Shown: positions 38,828 through 51,011, numbered from the stretch's first letter. The stretch: 64,000 nt of DNA from Epiperipatus broadwayi (GCA_028023455.1 JAQFVV010012418.1:7125244-7189243); one strand, 5' to 3'. Translations and numbers: made by a program. Notes: generated by a model not told the origin, from the sequence alone.

Positions 38828-39116
38828 GGTACTTAGGTATTTAGTCCTGCTACACGGAGTACGTATTAGACCTGCTGTGTCTTTTCACATTCATATCAAT
38901 TGACTGATAACTTTATAATCTTGTGATCTGATCAAAATAACATGTACATGGATCTTGTACACAATATTTTTCACAAGATTTGCAAAAAGTAACATGTACA
39001 TGGATCTTTCTACATGATATTTTCACAAGATTTACAAAGTTATTGGCAGATTGAATACGTATGTGAAAAGGCGTAGCATGTCTAATAGGTGCTCCGTGTT
39101 GCAGAATTAAAATACC
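38828..39116. mobile_element. Compact fold-back element (MITE-like)
   Basis: The left arm from 38837 (GGTATTTAGTCCTGC, then ACACGGAG, then CTTTTCACAT) pairs with the right arm ending at 39115, whose reverse complement reads GGTATTTTAATTCTGC, ACACGGAG, CCTTTTCACAT. The arms are about 100 bp. Between them, two tandem 53-bp units each begin AACATGTACATGGATCTT (38939 and 38992) and end TTTTCACAAGATTT. No coding sequence. A related third arm is at 40285-40424. Confidence 0.8.
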
Positions 39117-39211
39117 ACTTTCACACAACTAAAAGTATAAAATTTATAACAATATAACAAAAGTAAATGGAACGGAATTTAAATTAGTAACAATAATAAA
39201 GATACATGAAT

Positions 39212-39400
39212 TTGAGCAAAAAATCGATATTAAAAAGAAAATTTTTAAAAAATATTCATTTGCCATACCTAATATATATGACTTTTACATGAAAAACTTT
39301 TCAAATTTATAACAATCGATATTAAAAAAATATTTTAAAAATAAATATTAATTTACCATACAGAAAGATATACAACTTTCACACTGTAAATTTTATAACA
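39212..39400. repeat. Two-copy tandem duplication, about 100 bp
   Basis: Both copies start with AATCGATATTAAAAA (39214 and 39314), pass through TTTGCCATAC or TTTACCATAC, and end with ATTTATAAC or ATTTTATAAC. It lies between the two halves of the compound fold-back structure. Confidence 0.75.
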
Positions 39401-40284
39401 CCACTAAAGATATGAATTTTACAAAAAAAGAGAAGCCAATATTAAAAAGTACATTATCTCAGCCCAAAAATATGTAAAATACGAAACGCCATTATGCAAC
39501 ATCCAAATGTTACTTTAAATATGGACAAAAGAATCACTAAATTATTATTTTTTTAAAATATTATTTATAAAAAAACGTAAAATATACAAATACACTATTT
39601 ACCGTCTAATATATAACAGGAATTGTCATGTTGAAACAAGCAATTTGGCAATAACTTTTTTGACATAAAATGGAGACTTTAACTAAAGATACCCCTCCCC
39701 CAATGGAGTTTTACTGAACATGTGATTGCACAGAATATCAGCTGAATGGGATTTTTCACCGAAATGCTAATAAATGAATATATTTTTTTAAAAAACAAAA
39801 CAAAAAACCCCCAAAATTCACAAAACACTTTTATTAACTTTTCATCCTGACGACAATTTTTTTTTTTTATGCAGTTCAATATGTAAATGAATGTGTTGTC
39901 ATTTTTAATGAAATCTATGCCATATAAATTCAACCAAGTATGAGTCGAGATGTTGCCTTGATGTCCCTTGCTGCTGCCTATTTCACCATTTTGTGAACCC
40001 CAGTCTTTCAAAGTTTTGTCTGTGAACCCTGTGGCTCACGTGAAAATTATCATAATTGGCATTAGGAAGTTACAAAAACAAAATTAAAAAAAGAAAAAAA
40101 TGAACACTACATATACTTACACACTTAAAATCAAATAAACTGGAGTAACTCAGGAGAAAAAAATGTAGTAATAATTGGATGAAGCAAAAACATAATTGAA
40201 ATGTTATGTCAGAAAAAAATCTGGACAATAATTGAAAATATCAAAATATCAAAAAAAAAAAAGACCATGTTTTGATAAAGAGAA

Positions 40285-40424
40285 ACACGTTTTCACACAA
40301 AATCGGATAACATCGCAGGATTTAAATTTGACATGATCGCAAGATTACACATTTATTGCAGATGTGAAAAGGCATACCATCTTCCCTATGTTGCAGGACT
40401 AATAACTAAGTACTGTATCTTTAA
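40285..40424. repeat. Distal inverted arm related to 38828-38960
   Basis: Reverse-complemented, it reads AGTACTTAG, TTATTAGTCCTGCAACA, then GCCTTTTCACAT, the same order as the left arm at 38828. It includes the outer TACTTAG piece that the nearer arm at 39116 lacks. So the true element may span 38828-40424, with 39116 an internal copy. Confidence 0.7.
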
Positions 40425-41559
40425 ATAATAAATAATATTATTGTAATATTAATTTTGATATATATTTAATATAAGTTTGCAATATTTTCTTATTATTAAA
40501 CACTTGATTTTGTACCAGTTACAATAATAAACAAAAAAGGAATTTGTCTTCACGTCTTTATTTATGTTTCAAAAATATGTTGTCATGTGGAGGTTGTGAA
40601 GTATATCTAATTATTAAAAAAAATAAACATGACTGGTTATCTACCTCTTCTCAATTGCCTTATTTTTTTGTAAACTTCATAAATATTGTATTTTATTTCG
40701 AGTAATGTTAATAAAAAAATTAACAATTGAAGTTTATCATTTTTTTTGGGGATCAACTATAGTAAATGTTTTTAACAGAATTAATTACAGTTGCTATTTT
40801 TTAAGAAAAAATGAAAATCCTGAATTAAAAAAAAAAACAATCAAACTAAAAAAAAAAATCATAAGGATAACTAATTTGCAGATTTTGTTTGGAAAAATGG
40901 TCTTCTCAAAATCTCTAAAATGCTTAAATACAAGCAAACTATTAATTATTTAATAAAATACTCTCCAATAAAAAAATTTATGGATATAAAATTTAAAAAA
41001 ATTGTCTATCACAGAGAACAGCATGCATCACTTTTCATTTAAACAGCAGAAAATATCTTGTAATATGAATGTAACCTTTTGCTTCACAATCTTATCATAT
41101 ACTACTTATAAGGACCCTTGGATTGCACCTAACTTACTTTACTCATCTAAGATTAGATCTAAAATAATTTCTAAGAATAAATGAAACTGGCTAGCATAAT
41201 TTGCAACTGGAAAATTATTCCCCGATTTGGAAAAAAAATAAAACATTATACAATGACAAATATTACTTGCATTCTCAAGTCCATTCCTTTGCAATGGATT
41301 CCTGTTCTTTTACATATTTCTCCAAAAGATATCAGAAGTTGTCTTTGAGAAAACTCAAGATATAGCATCACTACTTAAATCTTATCTCAATTCAAAGATT
41401 TTTTGGATGTTTAACCTAGAATTTTTTCAATAATTGAAAACTTGTGATGTATAAAATGGAGTTATGACATTCCAAACAATTTTTTTTTTTTAATAGAATC
41501 TCATATAACAGATTCAGAATCCAATAGTCATTGTTCTCATCTCTATCCCAAATGGAAAT
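40425..41559. other. AT-rich stretch, possibly eroded LINE-F
   Basis: Two plus-strand open frames (82 and 60 codons) at 40705-40953 and 41002-41184. The second contains YKDPWIAPN, which could be a relic of the linker between RT and RNase H in LINEs. This is too weak to call. Confidence 0.3.
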
Positions 41560-42480
41560 AACCAATCAATGTTCTTTATAAATGTGGACAAATACATGAA
41601 CCATGTAGCTAAGGATTGTCTGATTTATGGATGCAGTGGCAGAATGAAGAACTTAATAAAGCCACTAGTAAATCTATTCATTAGTTGAAGTTTCTACTAA
41701 TTTTTTTCATGAGATCTTTGTTAAGATACTTTAAAAAAAAAAAAAATCCATAATACATGTATTTTTTTTTGTGTGTGTGAATTCAAGATTAAATAATAAA
41801 CATTAAGGTTGTAAAAATATGAAGAGCTCTCTCATATTTTTTTCTCAGATTTAAAAGTTGCTGAATTTTCAGCACCTGCATCAATTGTAATGATAACAAA
41901 AATTTTCATTGTCATGTTTAGTATTTCATATACAGTTAATTTATACCATATATCTTATTCAATAAATCTGTTTGTTAGGTTAACTGCAACTTATTTATTA
42001 GAAGCTCCTTTATGCAATTATGAAAATTTTTGTTCTACTTCATAACTTAATTTATTTAAAAAGGTTTTTTTTTTTTTTAAGAAAACAAAATATTTAAATT
42101 ACAATGTATTATTTCTATCTACGAGTTAGAGGAGATGAAAATGAATTCACATGAGCAAAATCTTAATTATCCTCATAAGCAATCACTGGAATTTCTTGTA
42201 TAATCTATTTCTAAATAAAATTAGTTATTAGTAAATATGTGAAATAGAAAATAATATATCAAATAGTATCCACTTTTTCTTGTTAAGTAATAACAAATCC
42301 ACTTAAAAAATTCAAATATTGATACCTAGAATCCAAATATTTAGACTTCTTATATAAAGTAAATGCCAAAACTTTTCCTACTAATTCTTTTCTCACCTAT
42401 AAATATTTTATAGATGAAGAAACCTTGGAACACTTTCTTCTGGATTGCTCCTCCCTTTTCCTTACCACACTCTTATCATT
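41560..42480 (+). mobile_element. LINE-F fragment: C-terminal region of an RNase H-type LINE
   Basis: Two spaced motifs. LWMQWQNEELNKATSKSI near 41620-41675 fits the WQxxW(D/N)xxxxxKL segment after RNase H. DEETLEHFLLDCSSL at 42415-42458 fits the E(T/S)xEHFLLxCPxF motif that ends I, Jockey, R1 and CR1-like ORF2 proteins. The two cysteines expected before it are missing. The intervening 700 bp is unreadable. The group differs from LINE-A to E, which end with a WxGHI block. Confidence 0.45.
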
Positions 42481-43160
42481 AAAATTATTAGTTCAAATTC
42501 ATAAACAGCTTCATTTATAACATGCAGAGGTCTTTTTGCAAATATAAGAATGATCACCTTTTTTTTTTCCACACTGATTCATAAGACACTATCTAAGCTT
42601 CAACCCCACATCTCACAAATACTAAAACATTCTTAAATAATTAGATATTAAAAAAAGAATTCAAATCCATGGATCAGCTGATATTTTTGCAGCTTTTTGG
42701 AGTCTGATCTCATTCATTACAGCATAGTGATTTGGCTATTATTTATACTAATAAATATACACTATATATATTGATTATTATTCAAATATGATCAATCATT
42801 GGTATATAATATCATCTATTTTATTACTCTATTTTAAATTTATTTTTCTTTTTTTAACAAGTCATGTAAATAAGCTTTAATATCAATGTAATTTTATCAT
42901 AAAATGAAAATAGTAAACCAAATAAAATTAATTTAAAACTAAACTAGAGAAAATATTTATACTGATATGAAAAAAGATAGTTAAGATTATGTACTGACTT
43001 TACACATATTTCTAAATATGTAAATAGTTTGTGACCTGTATAATATGTGCAGACAGTATATTGTTTTCTCCCTGAAAGGTAGAACACTCTAGTAAACTTT
43101 ATTATTAAAAGAAATTGAATATTAATTATTCAAATTAGCATAGCTAATAAAAAGCGATTA
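42481..43160. other. AT-rich stretch, nothing recognised
   Basis: No open frame over 60 codons and no repeat seen. Confidence 0.5.
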
Positions 43161-43389
43161 TGTAACTAGTAAGTGTAGAGAACTGTCAAGCTGATAATGC
43201 ATTTCTTGAAAGGCGAAATGAGAATGCTAAAGATAAAGCGGTATATATAAATGCATTAATGGAGAATCATGAAGAATAGACTTTAAAATATAAGAATTAA
43301 AGCGACTCTCAATTAACGAACTGTATATACATTCACTATATGTGAATGTAGAAATAAAGTATTTTTTCACACACAAACTTATTCTAACA
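43161..43389 (+). repeat. Possible solo or 5' LTR
   Basis: Bounded by TGTAAC and TCTAACA, with a TATA-like TATATAA at 43243-43249 and a polyadenylation signal AATAAA at 43352-43357 in the expected order. No second copy, target duplication or convincing primer-binding site was found, so the call rests on architecture alone. It could belong to the Ty3/gypsy relic at 45.8 kb, but the start of that element's 3' LTR does not match. Confidence 0.25.
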
Positions 43390-45846
43390 TTGTTCCAAAG
43401 TTGAGGGATAATTCTCGTTATTATATTATTATTTACTGTTATTTAATTTATTTGTTAGCATAAAGAAATAAACTTGCTGAGGCAAACAAAGTTTATTATG
43501 TGATTTAAATTAATATAGATCACAAAGCTGAGATTATAGCTAGCCCCATGTATATAGCAGAAGAATGCTATCAATAGTTCATGAAGAACCTGTTCAAACA
43601 TTTGCAGTAGATGGCACAGTCAAAAGTTTACGAACATATGCAAGCATAATGATGGCAGTCCAGACTCAAAATCTTCCAAGTCTGATGTGAGCAATCCAAC
43701 ATCATGGAATATATACATTGAGCACATTAAGGGTTATATATTATAATGGTCCGGAAGAATATGAGTCTTAACGTATCTACACTACAGGGACCACTAGACC
43801 ATTTGAACCTAGAAAATTTATATAGTAGGCAGATACTAAGTTTAAAAAAAAAAATTATTTTATTTTATTTTATATATTTTGATTCTGACCGTTAGCCCAT
43901 TGTCACTAGCTCAGTGGAACAGCAGAGATTTATATTTTATAAATTCTTATCTAAGAATATTTTTTTTAAAAAAAGAATAAAATAAGCCACTGCCAGTAAT
44001 TAACACACAAACATTTATTTACGCACATATATATAAAATTTAGCATTATTATTTTAGTATGTTTACTTTAGCATTTAACCACATTTTTAACTTTTATTTT
44101 GAAATTCGCACAGATGAATTTAATAGTTTATTTAAGTGTCGAGTATGAATAAACTACATAGATTGCATTTGAAAAGAAAAATATTTTATCCCTGATTTAA
44201 CCTTAGGCCAAAAGTTCGCAGCCAAACCAACGTCAATCCATCTGATATATCGATGTATTCAATGTAGCATGAATATGACAGCACCCAAAATGACATACTC
44301 TCAGGAATGTACATCTGAACAGCATGGTTAATAGACGACATTGATTCTCAACCAAATAGGAATGCTACACCTATCGGTAAGAAGAACAATAAACAAAAAA
44401 CTCCATAGGAAGGGACTGCATTCTCCGTCTTACTATCCCTTCCATAGGCAAAAAAGGAGGAGTGCAGTGTAAAAATCGATCCTGCAAGTAGCGAATCTCA
44501 TACTACATCTACTAATTACATCAATATATCCAATCCATTGACCCAATTTAACTACGAAACAAATAACCTAAGATTACCCTCCCTTAAACTAACATATATA
44601 ATTTTACAAATCTATGCAGACATTCACGCCCGACTTAAGTTTAGTTTAACGAAAAACAAAAATCATAAAACTTAAAAGAACAAAAAAAATAAATGAAAAT
44701 GATTTTAAATAAAAAAAAAAATACATCAAATAACATTATTAAAATTAATTTACATTGGTCAGATAGGATTATATTTGTATTATTTACTGAAAGGTTTAGA
44801 ATTTAGAGTTCTTATTGTTTTCAAATTAATATTCCTTAGAGTTCATAAAGTTCTTACGGTTTTAGAAATGTTCATTAGTTTTATAGTTCTTACTGTTTTA
44901 GAAAAGTCCATCCTTTACAGTTGCTTGCCATTTGGAATCCAGTGTTAAATCCCCCGATGATCCTGTGGTCCTCAATATAGAAAAAACGATGTTTCATTTC
45001 TTTTTTTTTATAACCACTGAAGGAATTGAAAGTGCATCTTTCAATACCTTCACCTCCAACTCTCCGACTTAACACATCTCCGTCTTCTCTTAAATTTTCT
45101 TCACTCACTAAAAATTTATTTCCAAACTTTTTCTTTTATATGTAACTTTCGGATCCAATAGACATTATATCATCGATGATGATGATCCTTCCATTGAGGT
45201 CTGATTCCCTGATGGATTTCTTTCATTGGCCATTCTGTTCCTATTGTTTTTCCTCTCCTATCTGATCTTTGCTTATGCATTTTGAAATGCCCAAGGGCTG
45301 GTTTACTTTTACTAATTAAAATTAATCATTTCCATTTTATACAGTAGAATTAATTAAATTATTTTGCAAACTTAAAGATATATTTTTATCTCTAAATCTT
45401 TTTAAGTTTTTGCTTTTAAAATACTTTTTCTATTTTTAATAAAGTTTTATTTTAATAATTTTTTTCATCTGTGCGATTTTATATATATACGAGTTTAAGA
45501 TAGAATTAATTTTCAATTTTTATGTCTTAAAAAAAAAGTTTTTAAATGTGAACTTTTTATTTTAATTTCATGTTTAATAAAAAAAATAATGTAATGGCGG
45601 ATGTGCCGTTACAATATGGATAAATAAAATAAAGGAGGATAAGAGACAGTTTCCATCATATTCTTCACTGGTAATGTTGTTGTTTTTTGCAGATAGCAAA
45701 ACAACTGAGTGACCCAAAGATCCCAGAAGACATATCATATAATCTAAAATATAAGGAATTTATTTTTTATTTATTTATTTTTTATATCATATAATAAATT
45801 AGTAGAAATTATTAGTGTATATTTTCAACTAGCAGTGAGAAAAAAA
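43390..45846. other. Unclassified block, richer in GC than its surroundings
   Basis: 43560-43800 and 44200-44640 have more C and G than the neighbourhood and few homopolymers, which suggests a younger insertion of unknown kind. At 44800-44905 the phrase AGTTCTTA(C/T)NGTTTTAGAAA recurs three times at irregular spacing. A minus-strand frame of 72 codons (45108-44890) has balanced composition and ends just before these repeats; I do not recognise it. A short hairpin GTAATGGC-ggatgt-GCCGTTAC lies at about 45592-45613. Confidence 0.35.
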
Positions 45847-47809
45847 ATGGCACATTTACGTTTCAGGATGAGGTACTAATTATCTCTTGAATGTTATCAA
45901 GATTATAATCTAGCATTATGGATATTGGCTAAATAATGCAAATTCACATTGGACTTAGAGGATGTTTAGGCCAATTGCTATATGAAATGTCAGAATGCAA
46001 TCTTTGAAAGACTTTGTTAAGTTAGTTGGATTTAACATAAAGGATGGTGATTGCAAAATTCATAGCACATGAAATAGTGACATAAAATGTGTCAGAATTT
46101 CAAACAGTGATGAATGAAGTGAAAAATTTGATAAGCATAAATAGAGCTACCTACAAAACTCTCAAGGAATGAACTAACATGTTACTGTAGTTGTGCTAGA
46201 AGGTACATAAAAAAGTTATGCAAATTTAAAATGAAATGTTGTATTTATAATATTATGAGACTTTTAGCTCGAGTTTGCAAGAACAAGGATGATAATGTAA
46301 AAGCCAGACTTTAAATCAGGAGAAGATAGGGCTAGTAAAAACATAAAAATAAATATGTTAAACATTTCAGATTATGGCCAAATTACAATGAGTGTTACTA
46401 TTTGTGTTTATAAAGTAAATATAGAACTTTGACAATGGCGCCTGACTAGCTTTCTAACCCTGAGAGAATAGGATAAAATCACCACTAAATGCAAAATAGA
46501 GCTGAAGAACTGGATCCATTTCGAATGACCAAATAGTTGATTAAGTTATATTGCCAAAATGATCTGGAATGCCTGCTAGAGTTTGTTGATCTACAATAGT
46601 TGTATCCTGATGACGGACGGATGCTGATACTTATTAAAGGTTGTAAATAGGTGCTCAAGCTGTTATATCATGGACATCCAGGAGTAATACAGATGAAGGC
46701 GCTGGCACTTCATATGTATGATAGTCTAATTTAAATAGCAAAATTAAACAGATGGTAAAAATCTGTAACAATTGTCAATCCACAGCAATTTATCTCTAAA
46801 AAATATACAAGTTATAGAAATGCATTCATATAAATTTTGCTGGATCTATGAACGGTTATGTATTTTTAATAATAGTGGATTCTTATTCCTGATGGGATGA
46901 ATATAAGCTTATAAAATCAATGAATGCTAAGTGTAGTATTAAAGCCCTCCTAAAAGTTTTCACTATTCATGACTATCCAGAGATCTTTGTATTTGATAAT
47001 GGCACAGGATTTACATCTGATGATTTCAAGAAGTATTTATCAGAGAAAGGAAAATACATCACATCTTAATCTTGCCTTATTATCTAGTATCCAATCGAAT
47101 AATTGAAAAGGAAGCTAAAAGTTTAAAATAGGCTATAAAAAAAATAATGGCTAAAAATATAAAGGATGTGCTGGTAGAAATTATGTTCTATCAACATTTT
47201 ACTCTGAGCGTTTCTAACAGTAAAACACCTGCATTTACTATTTAGATGAAAATGTCACTCATTTCTCTAAACTATTATCAAGTAATACAGGAATAGGAAA
47301 AAAATAATTGAAATAGTGTGAAATCTGAGTTTGATAAACAATTTTACCTTGATTTCAGAACATTTCATGACAGTGAGACTGTATGGGCAAGAGATCATAT
47401 TAAAAAAACCATGGATTCAGGTACCATAGAGGAAATCTTATCTGCGGTTATAAGAGACATTAAATTCAAAAATGGATTGTATGTCAGGAGACACGTAAAT
47501 CATCTCTCTATGCCAGCATTTCCCTGATATATCAATTGTGATGAATAGTAAGCCTGCAGTAGCCAATCATATGGAGATATCTCCTCAATCGAGAAAAATG
47601 AAAAACCGCACATTGAAAATGATATTGAAATTGATGTCAGAGTGGTCATAGAGATTGCAGATCTAAGTGCTGATAATAGATCATCACGATCTGAAGAACA
47701 GATTTAAACATAGATCGAAATGTAAGAAGAAATGTAACTACTCCCAAATATCAGAGGAATCGAGAAAACCTGAAAAATATAATGACTATTTTCTAAAGTA
47801 AAGGGGAGG
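45847..47809 (+). pseudogene. Second Ty3/gypsy relic: gag and integrase, RT missing
   Basis: The Gag-like part begins MAHLRFRMRY at 45848 and contains LDLEDV and MKCQNAIFERLC. It ends in one degenerate knuckle with LARVCKNK at about 46268-46291. RT and RNase H should follow, but by about 46650 the sequence is already integrase, with YHGHPGVIQMKAL in the zinc-binding domain. The deletion removed about 2-2.5 kb. The integrase core keeps IIVDSYS and FDNGTGF (near 46992). The C-terminal domain is open for 69 codons at 47318-47527, with VWARDHIKKTMDSGTIEEIL and VRRHVNHL, the usual RRHVDxL end. The polypurine tract AAAGTAAAGGGGAGGT closes the element. Stops elsewhere rule out activity. Confidence 0.82.
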
Positions 47810-47810
47810 T

Positions 47811-47960
47811 TGTATTCTCTGAACATATTATACAGATCACATAATAAACTTTATTTATATATACTTAGAAATATGTTTTCCATTTGAATAAAATTAAAAT
47901 GTTATGCTTAAATACCCACTTCTTTGAGAAATTTTCTAATTTTTCAAAAAAAAAAAACCC
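47811..47960 (+). repeat. Start of the 3' LTR of the second Ty3/gypsy relic
   Basis: TGTATTCTCTGAAC begins immediately after the purine tract at 47795-47809. No 5' LTR copy was found, so its 3' end is not determinable; the end given is nominal. Confidence 0.45.
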
Positions 47961-48143
47961 CCCCTTGAAAGGCAAGGCAAAAAAGATAATTAATAAATCT
48001 GTGTAATTTACATTAATGTAAAAAAAAAAAAAAAAATTTAAAAATTTATCCTAGGGTAAACAATGAATATTACAGAAAACTGAAAATAAAAAATATTTTA
48101 TAAATAATATTTATAATCATTCCAATAAACATCACAACACATA

Positions 48144-48780
48144 TCATTCATCATCATCATCATCAACCATTATCAATCCACTGCAGGATGAAAGTCTCTC
48201 CAAGTTTAATCCATCTTCTCCGATCTTTAGCTTCTCTTCTCCACAACACCCCTGCACATTTTCTTATTTCATCCATCCATCTCACATGTGGTCTCTTTCT
48301 GGGTCTTTTACAATCTCTTGGAATCCAGTTTAAAATTTCAATTGTCCATCTATTATCATCTCTTCTAGCAATATGTCCAGCCCAACTCCACTTCAATCTT
48401 TTAATTTTTTCAATAAGGTCAGTAACACCTGTTTGTTGTCTTACCCATACATTGCGTTTTCGATCTCTTCTTGTTACTCCCAACATACATCTCTCCATAC
48501 TCCTTTGAGTGATCTGAAGTCTCTGTATTGCTCTTCTATTAAGTGTCCAAGTCTCAGATCCATAAGTAAGAACTGGTAAAACACATTTGTCAAAAACCAT
48601 CCTTTTCAAACACATAGGCATATTTCCTTTTAGTATCAAGTTATTTCTACCAAAAGCACTCCAACCAAGTTTAATTCTATGATTAATTTCCTCCATTATG
48701 TTTTCATCTGTATTAATAATCTGACCAAGGTATTTGTAACTGTTAACTTCTTCTAATTCTTCATAATCAATTTTTATTAC
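48144..48780 (-). mobile_element. LINE-A copy 3: 5'-truncated, open C-terminal frame
   Basis: On the minus strand it begins near 48780 inside the post-RT region (KIDYEELEEVNSYKYLGQII) and stays open through 177 codons from the internal Met at 48696 to the stop at 48163. It reads TYGSETWTLNRRAIQRLQ, GVTDLIEKIKRLKWSWAGHI, then WIPRDCKRPRKRPHVRWMDE, ending WIDNG. Four or five TGA/GAT units follow immediately, with no poly(A). It is the best-preserved and probably youngest LINE-A copy in the window. Lacking endonuclease and polymerase, it is still dead on arrival, as 5'-truncated LINE insertions usually are. The two plus-strand frames here are shadows. Confidence 0.9.
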
Positions 48781-50823
48781 TTATTGGAATATATCAACTG
48801 TATCAAGTTTTTTTAAAAAGTAATAGAAATATTTGAAAAAAAAAAACCCCAATCATATAGACCAGAGATGGCAATCTAAATGCTCATGCCAAATTTAACA
48901 CATTGATATATTAATTTTGACACAATGAAGTCCTAATTATAAAAGGCTTTTTTTAAATAAAGTAAAATTTGAATCAAATTACAACAAAAATTCAAATTCA
49001 GTGATTCAAACTAGCAATCATTTCCCACACTTGTCTAATTTTGAGGATTAATTCAAAGCAAGTTATAATTGTTTGTAACTTTTATTTTATAACAGTTTCT
49101 TCTTTTGTAAAAATAGCAGTAATGTTCTTTAAAAAAATTACTATCATCAATGAAATTAATAAAAAGAATTAAGTTATAACTAAGTGATTCAAATTTAAAT
49201 ATGTTTTACTTATTTCCTAACATTAAAAGCTTCCTGAAAACAAAACACATTCAAATGTCTCATTTTAAAACAAGCAATATATTAAATATTATTTATTTTT
49301 AATATATTATATTTGATACAAAATTGAATAATGTAAATGTGTGATGAATTTGAATACATAGATGAAAAATTCACAAAAGGAATGTAAAATATTGGTTATT
49401 ACTGATATAAATGGTTTCTTGAGAAATTATGGTTAAATATTAGCACAACAGTTTTATTCAACTAACGTAAGGGTTGAAGCAGTCAATCTTAGTTTAAGAT
49501 TGAGCTTCATGGTTCCATCCACGTAACAAGTACTAACGCATGTTCAAACCTTATATCCCATCCCGCTCCTTTAGTCGTGTATATATATTTCATATACATT
49601 TCTGAGAAGCACGCCTAAAAATTATAAATTTTAGTTTTTCAATATTTTTTTTATTATTATTAATTTTTTCCTCTTAACATTAAAATACATAGGTGCAGCT
49701 CAGATATATATATATATTACAGGAGCAAACATACTCAGATATATATATATTACAGGAGCAAACATACTAACAAACTATTGATTTTTAAAATATTTTACTA
49801 TGCCTCATTTTTAAAACTTTTTCTTTTCAAATTGTTTTTTTATTAAATTGTATATTTTGTCAAATCCAAGATGGCAGATGCAATAATTGCCCAAAAATAA
49901 TAGAAAGGTTGAACATATAATATTGTTTTAATCTTGGGAAGGTATTTTTAATTAATTTTTTACTGAAAATAAAATGGGGAATAAGATTAATAATTTCATT
50001 TTTGTTATAAACATTTTTGTTAAATCTATTTGCGATCTGGAAATAGATATGAATATAATTTTGTAACATTATCTAATGATTGCAACTTCAGAATAGACAA
50101 AGAAATGTAAGATTTTGTTAGATTGGAGATTAGATTATGGGCTACAAATAAGAAATTAAAAGCATTCCACAAATACCTGAGCTGGATATAAAATGGGCTG
50201 ATTTTAAATACCAAAAGTTAGCTACTATTGAGAGAACTGTGTTGTCAACATAACCCATGCTGGTTTGAAATTTAAAAATAATGATAGAGTTGTAAGCCCA
50301 TCCCGTGAAGGTCATCTTCTATTGCCGTACCATCCTGCTGCGAAGAATAAAGTAAAAGCCTGATCAATGCTGATCAGAAGCTTGCTGCCACCTAAGATCT
50401 CGCATGGATCCTTAAACTGCCATGTAAGAGCTAGACTTTTTAAAATGACTTAAAATTGGACAAGGTAATGATTTTCATGCCGTCTGAAAGTAAATCTAGT
50501 CTAACTAATCTCATCCTGCTATCTATATTTCTTCAAAAGTATTGTTTAATTTTATCTCTTCCTACTATGTAAAAATGTAATTTACTCTCAAATAACTTCT
50601 ATAAATCTAATTCTCTCTCATATGCTATAACTTTCTTTAACTTCGGTTTGGTCATTTATTTATTATTTGATTTTATATGTCCGTTTTAGTTATTATTGAT
50701 ATGCCAATCTCAAGCAACCTGATGAGCTGAATTTCTAAAAACTTTTCTTTTCCCTTTTTAAGTAAACCTCCATGAATTAAGGCTATTAACATCCCCTTAA
50801 AATATAATTATTAATTAATACGC
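48781..50823. other. Non-coding stretch with a short tandem repeat
   Basis: Two copies of a 35-bp unit, CTCAGATATATATATATATT plus ACAGGAGCAAACATA, lie at 49699-49768. A patch at 50300-50420 is richer in GC and reads LLLPYHPAAK in one frame, reminiscent of the integrase YHPxxNG motif, but too short to call. Another GC-richer patch lies at 49460-49620. Confidence 0.4.
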
Positions 50824-51011
50824 TCACCAGATTGTTTTTACAAATCAACATTTTGTTGGTTTGTATTATAAAATTGTTATTTGTTCAACTCCAAATAGAA
50901 TGAAGTAATTCTACACGGGGTAAATCCATTGCTCAAGCTAAATAATGCTTTGAAATCTTTTAAAATGTTATATATTTAAATTCTGAAAAAGGTGATCTAT
51001 TAGTTGTTTTC
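50824..51011 (+). repeat. Left flanking direct repeat (about 190 bp)
   Basis: Shares with 52861-53050 a continuous stretch from (T/C)C(A/G)CCAGATTG to GGTGA, including TTCTACACGGGGTAAATCCAT. I count roughly a dozen differences in 190 bp. The pair encloses the minisatellite array and a 530-bp unique segment. Confidence 0.85.

Noticed and set aside
48188-48579. Plus-strand frames of 106 and 68 codons
   Set aside because: Antisense to the clearly coding LINE-A tail.
50310-50420. Possible integrase fragment (LLLPYHPAAK)
   Set aside because: Only about ten residues resemble the YHPxxNG motif, with no DDE context on either side.
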